NCBI GenBank assembly: GCA_030734395.1
Contig: JAUZTG010000034.1
Span: 1,302,001-1,366,000, forward strand
Reading direction: 5' to 3'
DNA from: Sarocladium kiliense
Taxonomy: Eukaryota > Ascomycota > Sordariomycetes > Hypocreales > Sarocladiaceae
Length of the DNA: 64,000 nt
The notes under the pieces were generated by a model. That model saw only the letters and a program-made list of their open reading frames with translations, did not search any database and was not told where the DNA came from. How positions within the stretch are numbered: the stretch's first letter is position 1; the number at the start of each line of letters is the position of its first letter. The position numbers and the translations under genes were made by a program. Positions 45,429 through 58,628 of this stretch are shown piece by piece.

Positions 45429-45932
45429 GTCTATTGGCCAGACGCAGGACGAGGCGAAAGCTACTGCTGCGACGAATGGCGATGCGCAGAGAATAAAGCG
45501 TAAGCTTATGATGTGATGAATATCTTCTGCACGTGGAACATTGCGGCTTTCTTTATTGAGCTAAGGGCGTTTGCTAATATGACTTAATGAGACCTAGCCA
45601 CGTGGTTTTCCTTTGGCACAAATGGGCATTAGGCGTTGGATGGCGATTGTTCCGCACACACTTCGAGCAGTGTTTCTGCTGGTATACTTATAGGGGTTCC
45701 AGGGAGCTCGAGGAGCTCGCAAGCCTTCGCTTGGGCGAGCCGTTGATACTTCAATCAACCCCAGCTACATTATCCAACTAGACTCGCTTCGGGCAACAGG
45801 TTCTGAAGCCGTGAGAGTTCCGTAGACAAGTGTCTGTGCGTATGAATCCATCTTATACATGAACATGATCTGATCTAGATAATACACTGAAGCCTCTTCG
45901 GATTTGAACCCTTTTTCCCCCTTTATCTCAAC
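45429..45932. other. Convergent 3' flanks
   Basis: About 500 bp between the RFTS gene stop and the CBP80 stop. No gene is seen. Confidence 0.5.
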
Positions 45933-48509
45933 TCAGGCACCGCTCGTGTCCATCTTATCCTTCTTCTGCTCCAGCACGAAAGCCTCCTCAACTGCTCCCA
46001 TCCGCCTAAACACCCTCAACCATCTCTCTCCCCACCTCTTCGTCAGCGCCTCCTTCTCGCTGCTTCCGTCACCCTCCTCGATCAGCTCATCCTTGCTACC
46101 ATTGGCCCAGCTCGACAAAGCATCATTGAGCGCACCGAAGAGCTCCTTCATCGAAGCAGCCTCCTTTTCCACGTCAGGAGTATCGGCTTCATTCTCTGCT
46201 GTGGACACGCCATTCGGTGCACCTACGACCTGACGTGTGTGACTCTTCACCTTTGCTACTGTGTTGGAGACGAGCTCGTAAATGTGTGGCTGGGCAAGGT
46301 ACTCGGCTGTGCCATGTGCGCCAACAGCCCAGTCGACCACAGTGAAGGGCGTGAGGATAGAGTAGTTGAGGAGTTTCTCAACGATGGAAAGCGCAACACC
46401 GGGGTGAGCACCCCAGTAACTCATCACAGCATCGAGGATCTGGCGGCGAGCTGCCTCTGACTGGGCACCAGCATCAAGGAGCCTGGTCTTGGTGCGGTCT
46501 ATACACGCAAGGACGTGGCTCAACGATTTCGATCCCACCCAGCAAACGGCAGTCATGAAGACGTCTGTGCTCGCAACGACAGGGTCGAGAGCACGCTCTG
46601 TGGCTTGGGCTTGGATGCTGTCGATGACAGGCTGAATCTCACCATCCGCAGCCTTGCGCCTGAGAAGAGCGCCCAGCTCCTGTCCTTCCTTGGAAAAGGG
46701 AGTATCTAGTTGAGAGTCAGGAATATGTAGATGGCTTAATGACGACTTTGTGCTTACCTGGGTCTTTAAATTTGAAGTCCGGGACGTCCTTTTCTTTCTC
46801 GGGGCCGATGAGATGCTGGTATGCTTCCGGCAGAGTCTTTTGGATCCGCTGCGCAAAACTCAACCGCACCTCCTTATCCAGCGCGCCCTGCAAAAACCAC
46901 ACTTGTGGATGCATAGACGACAGTTGGGCGTCCTCTGACCACTCAGCCCACTTCCAGGTGAAACCAAAGTTGCTCAGGTGGTGGGAAAACCAGTCGAGGA
47001 ATCGGTAGCTGAGCTCAAGATCCATGTTGGGTCCATTGCGGTACAAAAAGCGAATGGCTCTGCCCAGGCTTGGCGCAATGGCAGCCGGTGCAAGCTTGCA
47101 GGCCTCTGTGAGGACCGAATGGTAGTATACGAGCTTGCGCTCCGGGTTGGGAAGACGGAAGAGCTCAGAGAAGACCGTGTCGACAGCCACATCCTCAGGT
47201 TTCCAGGCGACGCGACCTTCTGGTTGGTTCCGTACTTCATCAAATGGCGTGGCACGCTTCAGGAATGTCCCTTCCGCGAAATAACAATCGAGGTCCATCA
47301 GGTAACGGGCGGCAACATTTCTGTTGAAATCGAGGATGTTGATGGTGTCAACCAGACCATCCCTGACCAGAGAAGCTGTGATGCTAGTGGGGGGAGGCAC
47401 GGAGTCGACCTCTTGGTCAGCATAGACCGAGAACCAGATCTCGGGGAACAGCGGTCGCGGACCAGCAACAACCGTGTCAGGGATGCTGACAGCTGGAAAA
47501 GCATGCTTCGTGGCGTTGGAGAGCTTCTCCTGGGCCTCGATGTCCTCAAGGGGCATGTCCCATGGACGCGGTAAGCAGGATAGCTTCCAGTCATTACCGG
47601 CCTCGTTCTGCAATTGCTGCTGAAGGAGCATGCAGAGGTTGTTCTTAGCAGCAGGGCTCTTGTTGCTGCCCTCGGGGTGGTATGGATCGACTAAAGCCTG
47701 TAGCGCATGTGGTTCGGAGGCGATGATGTCGGTCTTCTCCATGAGGTCAGCAGCCTTCTGCTGGAATCGACCGGGTGCCGCAACCATGATGTATGGAATT
47801 GTTAAGAGGATGATTTTGACGATCTCTGTGCCAATTGTCTGTCTCTTAGATTAGAAACCCATTCAACTGGAGCGTGGCACAGCAGGAACTCACATCATCG
47901 GAGCTCGCAGTCTGCAAGTCCGCCGCACGGCTGAAGAGCTCTTCGAGAAGCGGGAACAGACCATCGCCTTCAAGGCAAGACTGCAGACAAGCCAGCAACT
48001 TGAGGTGCAGCTTCACCTCCCTCCACTCGCCACGCGCAATAGCAGCCTCGAGACCTTGCGTGACGCGTGCCAGCACAAGGTCAACCAGCTCAGGCTTGCG
48101 AGTATTCGCTAGAAGCACAACGGCAGCAACGAAGGGTGTCTTGAGCGGCTGCTCGACAATGAGCTGCATAGAGAGGTTGACAAAGGTCTCACGCAGGTTC
48201 AAGTCATCGTCGTAATTATCCGTAACCATGTAGGCGATGGACTGAACCTCTTCTGCCCAACGGCGCAACGGAGACTCGGCAATGCTCAGAAGCTGGCGAC
48301 GCAGTCGAACGGGAAGCGGCGCATCGGTTCGTCTGCGCTGGTGGCGGCGATCGTACTGATCATCGTCATCTGCGAAATCGCGTCAAGGGTCAGCTTTCGG
48401 CGCGACAAGGCAAAGGCAAAAAGGGCATGCTTCAAGTAGGATGCGAACCTCTGTAGCGACGCTTGCGGTTGTTGTAGCCGCCATGGGGGCGACGATCGTA
48501 GTCGGCCAT
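45933..48509 (-). CDS. CBC1: Nuclear cap-binding complex large subunit CBP80
   Basis: Model complement(join(45933..46705,46758..47838,47894..48369,48449..48509)), 796 aa. Cbp80 (yeast Sto1/Cbc1) pairs with Cbp20 to bind the m7G cap of nascent RNA and act in splicing, export and pioneer translation. It is built of MIF4G-type helical repeats. Recognisable parts are a basic leader (NNRKRRYRDDDD), then ESPLRRWAEEVQSIAYMV, MIF4G-like VNLSMQLIVEQPLKTPFVAAVVLLAN and LKLLACLQSCLEGDG, then the second domain PYIMVAAPGRF, and LDLVEL-type helices to HPGVALSIVEKLLNYSILTP. Introns are 79, 55 and 52 nt; all phases agree. Length is close to the usual 780-860 aa. Confidence 0.92.
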
Positions 48510-50352
48510 GGCTGTGGTGCTCAGTTGCGACCAATTGACCGAGATGAGGATGAAATGGCAAGGACGTTGGGTTGATGTACAACTTCTCAGGTACGTGCGT
48601 CACAGGTTTTGGCATTGGAGTGCTTCGTAGTGGATGCGCTCGGAGCTGCAGGGACCGTCACAGTGTCGGTTACAGTGTTTGTACGGCCACTGTTCACTGT
48701 GTGTCTGCAACGATCCCGCGACGCAAGGAACGGGAGACGCGAGCAGTCTTGCCGTGTAATGTAGGCTCGAGACGCAAATGCATCATACATAACATTGCTT
48801 AGCTTCAGGACTTTCTGAATGTGTCATTCAAGATCACTGCGCAAAGCATCTGGATCCAGAGAGGTAGATAGATATGTTGGTGAGAGACTTCAGCTGCAAT
48901 GTCCCAGTATCAAGGAAACTACCAGCTCTTGTAGCTTGGTGAATGCTTGCGCGATGGCACATCTCAGTGGCCAGGCTTTCTGAACTCTTCGCCTCATGGC
49001 ATTGATTTGCTTCATTTTGTTCCGGCGCCCTTCACTTCACGACTCAAGATGTGGTTGCCGCCGCTTCGAGAAAGAGCAAACCATTCTTTCTCACTCTGTC
49101 GTCATCGGCCGATAGACCCTAAGACTAGAGAGTTCGGAGCCGTCGAGACTCAGAAGTATGCATACCGATTCCTTCATTTCCCAGTGTGTCCTCTGCCCGT
49201 GTCTTCCCATGCTCTCTTGTCCATGTTTTCAACAGCCAACAGCTTGTATACCCATTCGGGGGACCAACTCATTGCTTGGCGGGCACCATTCCTCCCAAAT
49301 CTCATATGCTTTTCCAAAATCAAGAACAAAGGTCTCACGCAATGAGCTTCTACCAACGCCAGTTTCATCTGTTTTGCCTTTCCTGTTTCCGTGTCCAGAT
49401 TGAGTACCGACCACGGGATGACGCATAGAAGGTCGACTTGCGGCAACTCGGGATAACGAATGGGCTGTCGGCAGCTTGTATTCTCTTCTCTTTTTGTCTT
49501 TTCTGTTCTTGTCTCTCTCAATGGTATCCCAGAAGCCCGCCCATTACCGCGTTTTTAAGTCGTCACCTCGTTTGTCATTGAAAATGCTTCCCATTCGGGG
49601 TAGAGGCACTAGTCGCCCGTCCTCACTGTCGCCGCAGTTATCCCTCATCCACTCCCTGAAACACCATTCCTTCCATCTTGCTCACCCCCTGCTCAATCCC
49701 CTCCGGCCGCCCTTCTGTGCCCTTTCCCATCTCTGCCGCATGCTCTGGACTAGCAGAGCGCAACAGAAAAGCAACCCTCCAAAGGTGTTGTCAATAAGAA
49801 GAACAAGAAACAAAACACAGAAAAATCATTGAGCTGCCATAGCCACCATCTTTTCCAGACAGGACTTGCATCCTGTAGATCGCGGCCAACAAAAGAAGCA
49901 AGTGCCGTTCCTGACACGCCGTGTGTGAAAACATTGTCTAGTCAAAACGCTGATCCCCCGAGCTGTGCTTCACAGAGCAATGTGATCCGATTTTTGTGAA
50001 ATCGACAGCACGCTACGGCAGCCTGCGCAACACCCTCGAATGAGAGGTACGCCAACGCCTTGTCCCCCCTTCGAGCCGGGACATAACTCCGACGCTTTCC
50101 ACAATGCAGATTTGGTTCCAGCGACACTCTCGTTTGGGCCAGCTCACATGTTTCTGAGCCACACATAGATAGGCTCGAAACGTTAAAATCTTGGCTTGTC
50201 TCTTCTGTTGCCCAACAGCGGGCCAGCAATCCCCCTTGGCCGCACGATGGTCGACCTTCGGGCTTATGTCGAAGGCCCGTGGCCATTGGCGATGCTGACC
50301 TCCGCACAGATCATATCATCGAGTCGTAAGGCATTCATGGGGTTGGCGGCTC
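48510..50352. other. Long intergenic region without gene
   Basis: 1.84 kb between the CBP80 start and the GSK-3 stop, both genes leftward. It contains only unrelated short frames, including T/C-rich ones at about 49170-49760. It should hold the CBP80 promoter and the GSK-3 3' region. Confidence 0.5.
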
Positions 50353-51842
50353 TCAATCGAGTTTCGCCATCATCTCCTGTTTCGTGAGAGGAGTGAAGTT
50401 GTCGATGTCAAGGCCACGTGATGCAAGAACCGATCGCATGTGCTGGGGCACGAGTTGCTGGTTGAGGTCGGGTCGAATTGACAATTCTACTGGAATTTAG
50501 TAAAAGTTACGACATGCGAGTATCGAAACAAGCTTACCGTGACGGGAGAAATCAAACAGATCGGGAAGATCACGAAGCTGGCTAGAGCCGTGACGGGAAT
50601 CCGGAAGCTTGGTGCTAGGATCGCGAAGTTCATCAAAGAAAGGGTGAACCATGGCATCGATTGCTGACTGTCTCTCTGTCGGCGTGTACTCGAGAAGTCG
50701 GGCGATCAAATCAATGGCATTTGCATCGGCTTTGCGGAACACCTTGTTAAAAGGATGAGGCTTGATCTGGGGGAACTTATGCTCCATGTAGTTCGGGTTC
50801 ATAGTACGAATCTGCTCTCGCGTAGGCGTTCCCAAAACCTTGATGATCTCGACCAGTTGGTCAATGCCTGACTCGCCAGGGAAAAGGGGCTGTCCAAGCA
50901 TGAGTTCAGCCATTACACAGCCAGTTGACCAAACATCTACATCGCTGTGTTAATCGATCTTTCAGGGAACTTGATAGACAAGATATGCAGTGCTTACCAA
51001 TCTTGGTAGTGTAGTTTGTAGCTCCGAAAATGAGCTCGGGGGCGCGGTAGTACCGAGAGCAAATATATGAAACGTTCGGCTCATTCTCCACCAAGATCTT
51101 AGCGCTTCCAAAGTCACAAAGTTTCAGGATCCCGCTGTTGGGGTCGAGGAGCAGGTTCTGCGGCTTGATGTCACGATGGCAGATCCCTTGCGAGTGAATG
51201 TAGGCGAGCGCGCGGAAGAGCTGGTAGATGTAGAGCTTCACTTCGAGTGTCGGCATAGTCGTCTTCATCTTGTTGAAGAAACGCGAGGCACGGTAGACCG
51301 TCTCTGGAACGAATTCCTGCACCAAATTCAGGTAGACCTCGTCCTTCTGCAGGCCGCATCGATTAATCATAAATGTGCACCAAATGCGATAATTGGAAAC
51401 ATACCCGTTCACCATTGGAATAGTAGAAAGCCTTGAGCTGAACGATGTTGGGGTGTCGGACAATGCGCATGATTTGGAGCTCACGATTCTGTCGCGGCAT
51501 TAGTCGCTGAAAAACAGATGCATGAGCTGGACAGCTGATCTCACCTTGAATCTTTTGTCCTGAAGCACCCGCTTGATGGCAGCATCCTCGCCGGAAGGAG
51601 AGAGTTTTGTCTGGAAGACAACGCCGAAGGAGCCATTGCCAACGATTTTGCATTGGGTGTACTGCAGGTCCCGTGTCTCGCCTGTGACGCCGTCTTGGAC
51701 CTTCTCGCGAATTACCTCTGTAGCAAATGATCAGAATTGAGCGTTACGGAGCGAAGGTCAAATGCCTAGTATTGAGTTGAAGAATGATGAACACACCTCC
51801 CATCCGCAGGCTATTGAAGGCGTTGGGCCGGTGCGATGACAT
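50353..51842 (-). CDS. Glycogen synthase kinase 3 (GSK-3/shaggy) protein kinase
   Basis: Model complement of six exons (50353..50486, 50538..50936, 50998..51346, 51405..51488, 51545..51717, 51797..51842), 394 aa. GSK-3 is a Ser/Thr kinase that phosphorylates primed substrates in growth, stress and development control. The glycine loop GNGSFGVV is at 42-49, Lys64 in AIKRV, HRDIKPQN with catalytic Asp160, and DFGSAK with Asp179. The activation-loop Tyr195 sits in VSYICSRYYRAPE. The GSK-3 signature is NPNYMEHKFPQIKPHPF. The C-terminus ends LTKQEMMAKLD. Introns are 47-79 nt (donors GTGTGT, GTGAGA, GTATGT, GTAAGC, GTAAGC). Length matches other fungal GSK-3. An unusually long gene-free stretch lies upstream. 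Confidence 0.95.
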
Positions 51843-54800
51843 CTTGTCGCTGGTCCAACGTTGGTCGAGTATTCGAAGCTATCGTGATGAGGGTCACGGG
51901 ATTGGGGTGGGAGCAGCGGGGTTTCGACTTGGGCTGGACTGTGACGTAAGGCGCCGGTACGATGAATTGCGCAGTGCTGTTCGAAATTGAGGCAGCAGAG
52001 AATCGAAGGGTATCGAGTTGCGATCCAGACAATGGGTACGAGAGGTCGAGGACGCGGGATGAGGCACCGGTGGTCGTAGGATGTGGACGCAGGACGCAAC
52101 AGAGGGGGGCGGAGATGGCGAGAGTAGAGAGTAGAGTTCGTGGAGTGCGTCGGTAGTGTGCAGCAGCAGTGAGGGAGGTAGTGTTTGTGACGGAGCCGGA
52201 CAGCGCGCCCCTCGTCCTGTGCGTGGTGCGTGCGTACTGTGCTGGATGCTGTCCGAGTGGGGCAAGAAATGTCGCTCGTGACCTGTGGGGTGCTGACTCA
52301 AGCGTGTGGCTGGTAGAGACGTTCGAGGGCTGGGAGATTGGCTTTAGCAAAGGATACAGGTAGGGCCGGTGTGTCGGTGGTAGTGGGAGTAGGAAGACAG
52401 AGAGAGGGGGAGTCGAGGTGATAAACAATGACAGTGCTGAGGATGAGCGGTGCGAGACGGCAACAGGTGCTGGGCTGGGGGTGGAAGCGGGAGGAGGGGA
52501 GGCCAATGGATTGTTTTGGTGGTGACAGAGCCGACCAGGCCGGGGCCAAGAGAGCTCCAAAGGGGGGGTAAGTAATACCTGGACCGTGCTTTGCCAGCGG
52601 CTTGAAGAAGAAAGACTCGGATTTAGACGTCGAGAGAGCGTTCCAGTGCCCGTTGGTAGATGCTGCTATGCTGTAGTGCGGTAGGGTGCCAGTGGTGATG
52701 GTGGTGCGGGGCTTTTGGGGAAAGAAAAGAAGGGGAACAGGCGAGGGAATAAAAAACCAAGAGAGACTGATTCTGTGGCAGTGGGGAGACGCCCGGTATA
52801 TGTAAGGGCAGCGTTGATGCAGGATTTGGTGATTCGATGTGAGGTGGTGAGAGGTACCTTTTCCTGAGGCGTCCAAGGCGCAGGCAATGGTGGTCACTGC
52901 CAGTTCAGGAGCAGTGGTGGTGAGGTGTAGTGGTGTGTGCGTCGCTTGGTGGCAAGCTAATGGGAGGTGAAGGCGAGGTGAGGGGAGTGAGTGACGGGGC
53001 TCGAAATGGCGGCGTGACAGGGTCGGGCAGGGCAGGACAGGGCCTGGGAGACTACGGCAGCAAGGTAAGGAAGCTTGTAGGGGTCGAGCTGCACGGCTAG
53101 GTTGTGCCAAGGTATGTGTGAAGCTGCTCACAGGTGCTTTTTGTCGGTCAAATAAAGGATGAGAGGAGAGGTGGTTGGCTAGACAAAGATAGATGTGGGC
53201 TAGGCATATCAGGTAGTGGCTGTCGAGGTAGGAATGAGGATGGCCACGCCGAAGGAGGACGACAATCAGACAGATTCACAGGGTCCAGGTAGAGAGAGCC
53301 GAAGCTGATGCCATCAACACTGGAAAGACAGGGGCAGGGAGGGCAGGCAAGGATGGGCAACAGCGGTTCGCAGGCCACACTGGCGGACGCTGGTGATCAT
53401 TTCAGAAACACCACTGGACATGCCTCGCCGTGGCCACAGCTGGCTTACGGTGGGCGCTTTGCTGGAACACCATGTCGACACCGCTAGCGAATAGAGCCGA
53501 CTACAATCCAAGACGCAGTCCTCCGTAAGCAATAGCAGTTCACTATACCACTGCTCCCGATTTACGTATGATGAGGTCCAGCTGAGCAACCACAGGACAG
53601 GCACTGGGCAGGCACCGGCTCAGTGGGGCACTAGGCCAAAGAACACAGAGCATCCACAAAGCATCCACACACACTGCTACTCTGGTCATCGTGGAGTGCT
53701 TGAAGGCGGGGTGCTGGATTCGACATTTTGATCATGATCCAAGCATCAGGTATCTGAGCTGGTGAATAACAACATGTGTGATGTATGGTGTGGGTCTGAA
53801 GTTTGATAGCAAGGGTGATCGGATTTGAAGCAAGGAGAGATCGGAGATTGGGGTCCATCTGCTTCTTGGTCACGGTGGTAAAAAAGAAGAAGTTAACCCA
53901 GCTGCCAATCCATGAGGAAGATGAGGACGAAGTTCGAGCCGCTCCCTTATGACTCCGGTACGTTACTGGACTGACTACCTTACTTAAGCCTGGCTGACCA
54001 ATTCATGGCTCAACAGATGGCACTCAATTGCGACCAAACAAACAACATGTTTCCAGTTCGACAAACGTCCGATCAAAGTTCACCGGACCCTAGCTGGCAG
54101 GCTGGCCCCAGCTGATCGATCATATGTCCCGGATAGACTAGGGCGTTTGCTCAACCGGCTGTCGCACGAATATATCGGCAAGGCGGGCATGGAATAGCCA
54201 AAATAAGGGGGAGAGGAGAGCATGCACCTTGTACAGAAGCTATAGCGATGCAGTGACGGATGGTGACGTTTGGCACAAAGTGGTGACGATGGCTGCATGG
54301 CGGAGGATTGGGGTTGGTACTCGCCGGCAGAGAGGAGCGGCCGATCCGCTGATGAACCGTTGTGACGAAACTGAGCAGCCACTGCATTGGCGCTACAACC
54401 AATACTAGCAGGCCACCGAGATAAAGATCCGAGGGTGAACTACGACACACCGGCCAGCACCACTAGGACTTTCAGCCAAATTCAATTGGCCGTGACAATT
54501 GATTGATACAACCTAGCATATAGCTCATGTTTTCGTATCTTTGATGAGCAAACAGCTCTCCCTGTTGCTGTCAATGTTCAGCATCGATGAAATCATGAGA
54601 CGCCAGTGACGTCTATAGTAAGGTCAGGTACTGAGAGGATCCGGAGTCACGCTTCCCTGACTGCATGCCGTCCGACGGATTATTTTCACTCACCCATCAT
54701 ATCGAAACTTCCCTGCTGCAGGAGATACTCAATTTGGTCACACTCACACACCACACTGCTGGTAAACATGCCTCGCACGCATCGCCGACATTATCCCGTC

Positions 54801-57800
54801 TCTGAGACAAATTTTGCTCTAAAAATGTCTCTCCCTCTCGTGAAGCAACCCCGTTCTTGGGATCATTTTTTCTTCTGTCCAGCTGTTCAGCAAAACCAAG
54901 GCCTCGATCTTTCCTGCTCCTACAAAAGCCACCCCGTAGCCCCCAAACGCCCCCAGCTCTGGCCAATCATCACACCTGGCCCAGCGGCAGGACGGAGCCT
55001 CCAGTAGGCAAGGGTGGGTCCTTCCGCCAGCCTGGGCCTACTTTGGTTTTCTGTGGCTGCTCATGTGCTCCCACCAATTCCTGTCACCACTTGCACTACA
55101 GTGGCCCTGCACCAACAACCACCGCCACCACCATCAGCAGGGGTCGGGAGGGAGGTGTTGAACCTGACGCGGCGCTAAGAAATGGACTTGACGACGCCAG
55201 TGGTCAACATCGTCTGAGATGATCTCCCTGACCAACTCGAACTCAAATGCTGCCCGACCTTGATACCCGTTGGATGGGGTTGCAACGGCGGCAATCCATC
55301 ATACGCTACCAGCCTCAGTCGGTACCTGTGTGACAACGCCATATGCAAGTCCAGGCTTATGCGTGTCATGAGTCAAAACGACATCAGCTTCAAGATTTGC
55401 ACTTGTGAGTGAAGCCGGAATGAGGAAGCGAGATGCAGCCTGCAGCCTGCAGACTGTAGCAGCAACCGCCACCCAAACCCTAGGTATGACGCCTGTCGGG
55501 TCCTGGCGCTTTCCTCCCATCGATCTTCAAGCGTGCCACTGCCACCTGCCGTTCCCGAGAAGCCAGGTTTACGAGCACGTCCCCTTCCTGCGCGTATGGA
55601 TTGGTCGTCCCTCATCGTATCTTGCCGTCAATCCCGGTCTGAGCTCAAGGATGCAAAACACCTGCTACTCACGTGCTCAGAGATGTAATGTTTGGTGTCG
55701 TACGGAGTAGGCAACTATCGTAATGACGGCTTCCGCTTCAGAGGTGTTTCCTGGGCAAGACACCACATTTTAACGATCCTCGTGGTCGTACCCTTTGCCA
55801 TTCCAGTATGCCCCGAAAAGGACTCTGTGCCCCCTTTTCAACCAGACGCAGCTTGCCACGCATGGGAGCCGTCTATGCGCACCTCGCGTCAAGGCATGCT
55901 TCCGTTCCCGCGTCTCACTACATGCATGTTGCTGTGGAAGATGCAGCGTACGACGACGCTGGGAACCACTCACCATTTGGGCTGCTAGCTCCGGGTCTAT
56001 CTGATCGAGAGGCCTCTCGTCAAATGTTTCGACATTGGATAGTCGCGCATTGCTGCAAACCTCCATCATCGTAGCTAGTCACTGACCACCACCACCACCC
56101 CCGGTCAACCCTCTGCCCACCAGCCCTCAATCCGAAAAAGTCCGCCCATCGAGGGAATCCACGAAGCCAAGCACCCCGGTCCTCTTACAGCTTTGCCGTA
56201 CCCGCGGCCAGGGTCTCCCTGCGTCCGTGCCCAGCATCCGGTGAGCGGTCCAATGACTCTAAGTAGCACGGAACTGGGCTCCTATTGATGGGGCTCTCAC
56301 TGGTTGGGCAGGGAGGCATCATTTATGGCCATCGATATCCTAAAGGAAGAAAAAGACAACGCCTGATTCTATCAAATCCGCCTCGGTTTCTAGCACCTAC
56401 CCACCCATGTTCCGAACTTTCAGATGCCTAGATCCAATTCAGGGGCACAGATATCTCCCTCGGCGAAGGAGTTGACGGCAGGCTCCCCGAGTCCATACGA
56501 CAACCTTGGAAAGTGGTTCAGCCTCACAATGCCATTGCTGGCTGCCGCCAGCACGGATTTCGGCGATCAAACTCGAGGAGCATTACCGCCACTGGTCGTG
56601 GCAACCATTATTCAACTCCGCCAACATCCGACATCACAACGATCACGATCTAGAGCATGGCAGTATGAAGGAACCAAGGGCCAGAGACGGCTCGTTGAGA
56701 CCATATGCATGTCGCAGCCATAGGACAGGGTGTTGGCTACACCACCAGCGAGACGAGGCATTTCGCGCACCTGCAGCTTCGTACGGTCTAACCATTTTTG
56801 CGTTCCTGTGATGCCTCACTGCCTCGGATCCCGAACATCCGCTTGGCAAATTCACGTTCACGATAAAGGTGCATGGTTACGCATCAGAACAAAGAAGAGC
56901 AAACGGGACACATGCTACCAGCGACGAACGTCGACTAACTTGGCTACCACCCGTATGTAGCCGGAGTCTTGTTAGCAAGGATGCAACTGTCCACGGACGA
57001 ACCGACACAAGCTTCAAACATAGCTAGTGAAGTCAATGGTAAATGGCATGAGTGTGGCTTTCGATTCGAAATTAAGAGTATCTGATCCGCCAGGATCATC
57101 CGAAGACCAGAAAGCGCTGGTTACCCATTCCGAAGACACTGATCGACGTCATCTGTTTTTTGGTCGACAGACGCTTGGACATCCAGGCGCAGGGTGTCAT
57201 GTTCGATCACTTTGTTGCCACCACGACAAAACCGAGCTCTTCCGACCCATCGCCATCTGAACAGCGTTTGCACGAATCCCAGACGCGTGGTCTCGTGGGC
57301 TCTCGAGATTTCATGCCTCAAGTCTGGATGCTCAGGTGGACAAGACAACAACTCTGAACGGCACGCGGACATGGTCTGTGCGATCCTTGTCTCGTGCTGT
57401 GCCGCCTCAAGTCCCTGGACCTGCAGAGCGATCGTGGCCCAAGCCACTGACAGGGGAGATTCTTTCAATCCTGTGCTATTTTGATTCGTCGCACCGCATT
57501 TGGGCTGATGACATGTGATGCTCTTTTCATCAGACATTTCGAGCGTTGCTAACGATGGCATTTCGACATCAGCGCGAAACTTGAGCCATTAGACCCAGGG
57601 GTTTCTTTTTCCACATATTTCTCTAGGAAGCTATGGTCACCTTTGAGACGGGGAGCTGGTCGTAATCCAATCGCCGTCGCCATGCTTCAAGACAGCTTCT
57701 CATGGATGGACATCCAAGTCGTCCAACGCGGTTGGCCTAGACTGTCCCACGGCAGCTCAGGTCCCACCCACAGGCATAAACTTGCATCGCGCTTTTTCAA

Positions 57801-58628
57801 CCTCGTGATCAATATCTGGGATTGACCCAAAAGCCCACTGGATCTGCAACTTCCTGGCCCTTGCGTGTCATCCTTCGTTGGGTAGCACTGATGGACCCAT
57901 GCCCGAATGGCTCACTGCCGTTTTGGTCCGCAGGGTGCAGCTGTGTGTCGCATTGGGGCACTTGATGCGGCGCTCCCAGCATCTTGTCAATATGGAACAT
58001 GTGGTAGAATGGATGCACATGTACGTTATTTGGCCAAGACTGCCCTTGGTTTAATGGCATCCTGTCACTGTCGATCACTCAGCCCAATGCTGTTCTCACT
58101 GAATGTAGCCCCTCAGTGAGCATACTCGCGTTTTCGAGATAAATTGAATGGATCAAGCCCTTTGAGGGTGCAGACCTGCATTGATTCAGAAAGAGCCCGG
58201 TTTTACAGCTCTCTGCAAGCTGGTCCAAGGATGGCGCAATAATGTAGCCAAGTGGCGGCCAGCAGCGTGTTGTTCTCAAGTCGTGACGGCACACGGCATA
58301 TTGCTAGGTTACACGGATAGCACGGCGGCTCGTTCGGATGACAAGGCTGCAGGCCGGTAGTGTTCTCGTCGATCTTTGAATGGCTTGCCGAGAGATAGCT
58401 TGTCTCTGGTCGCTGAACTAGATATGAAGGCCTTGCGTCTGGCCAATTGATCTTTGATAGCAAGTAGGCGTGACTTCTTTAAGCATTCTTGATGAAATTG
58501 GGCTCGCCCTGGCGTTACACGATTTCAGGCATCGGCAAGACTCATCCGTTGCTCACTCGCGTAGGGCTATATTTGCACTACAACAGATTGTGTGATTGCT
58601 AACCCCCGATGGTGAAGTATCATGCACA
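51843..58628. other. 6.8-kb gene desert upstream of GSK-3
   Basis: No frame in this stretch shows a domain, splice-linked exons or convincing codon bias. The first 1.3 kb (to about 53130) reads as pyrimidine-rich on the minus strand with many short upstream frames, as in a long GSK-3 leader. The rest is mixed composition with short CAC/CCA runs near 56080-56102 and a GCAGCCT repeat near 55436-55450. It may hold a long 5' untranslated region, non-coding RNA or distal regulatory DNA. Confidence 0.55.

Noticed and set aside
44305..45516. 403-codon plus frame overlapping the RFTS gene
   Set aside because: It lies in another frame of the long last exon; the chosen frame carries the zinc-finger repeats and joins correctly to upstream exons.
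51811..53131. Two long Pro/Ser-rich minus-strand frames (249 and 277 codons) upstream of GSK-3
   Set aside because: They arise from pyrimidine-rich DNA that overlaps the GSK-3 first exon and leader; no domain or codon bias supports translation.
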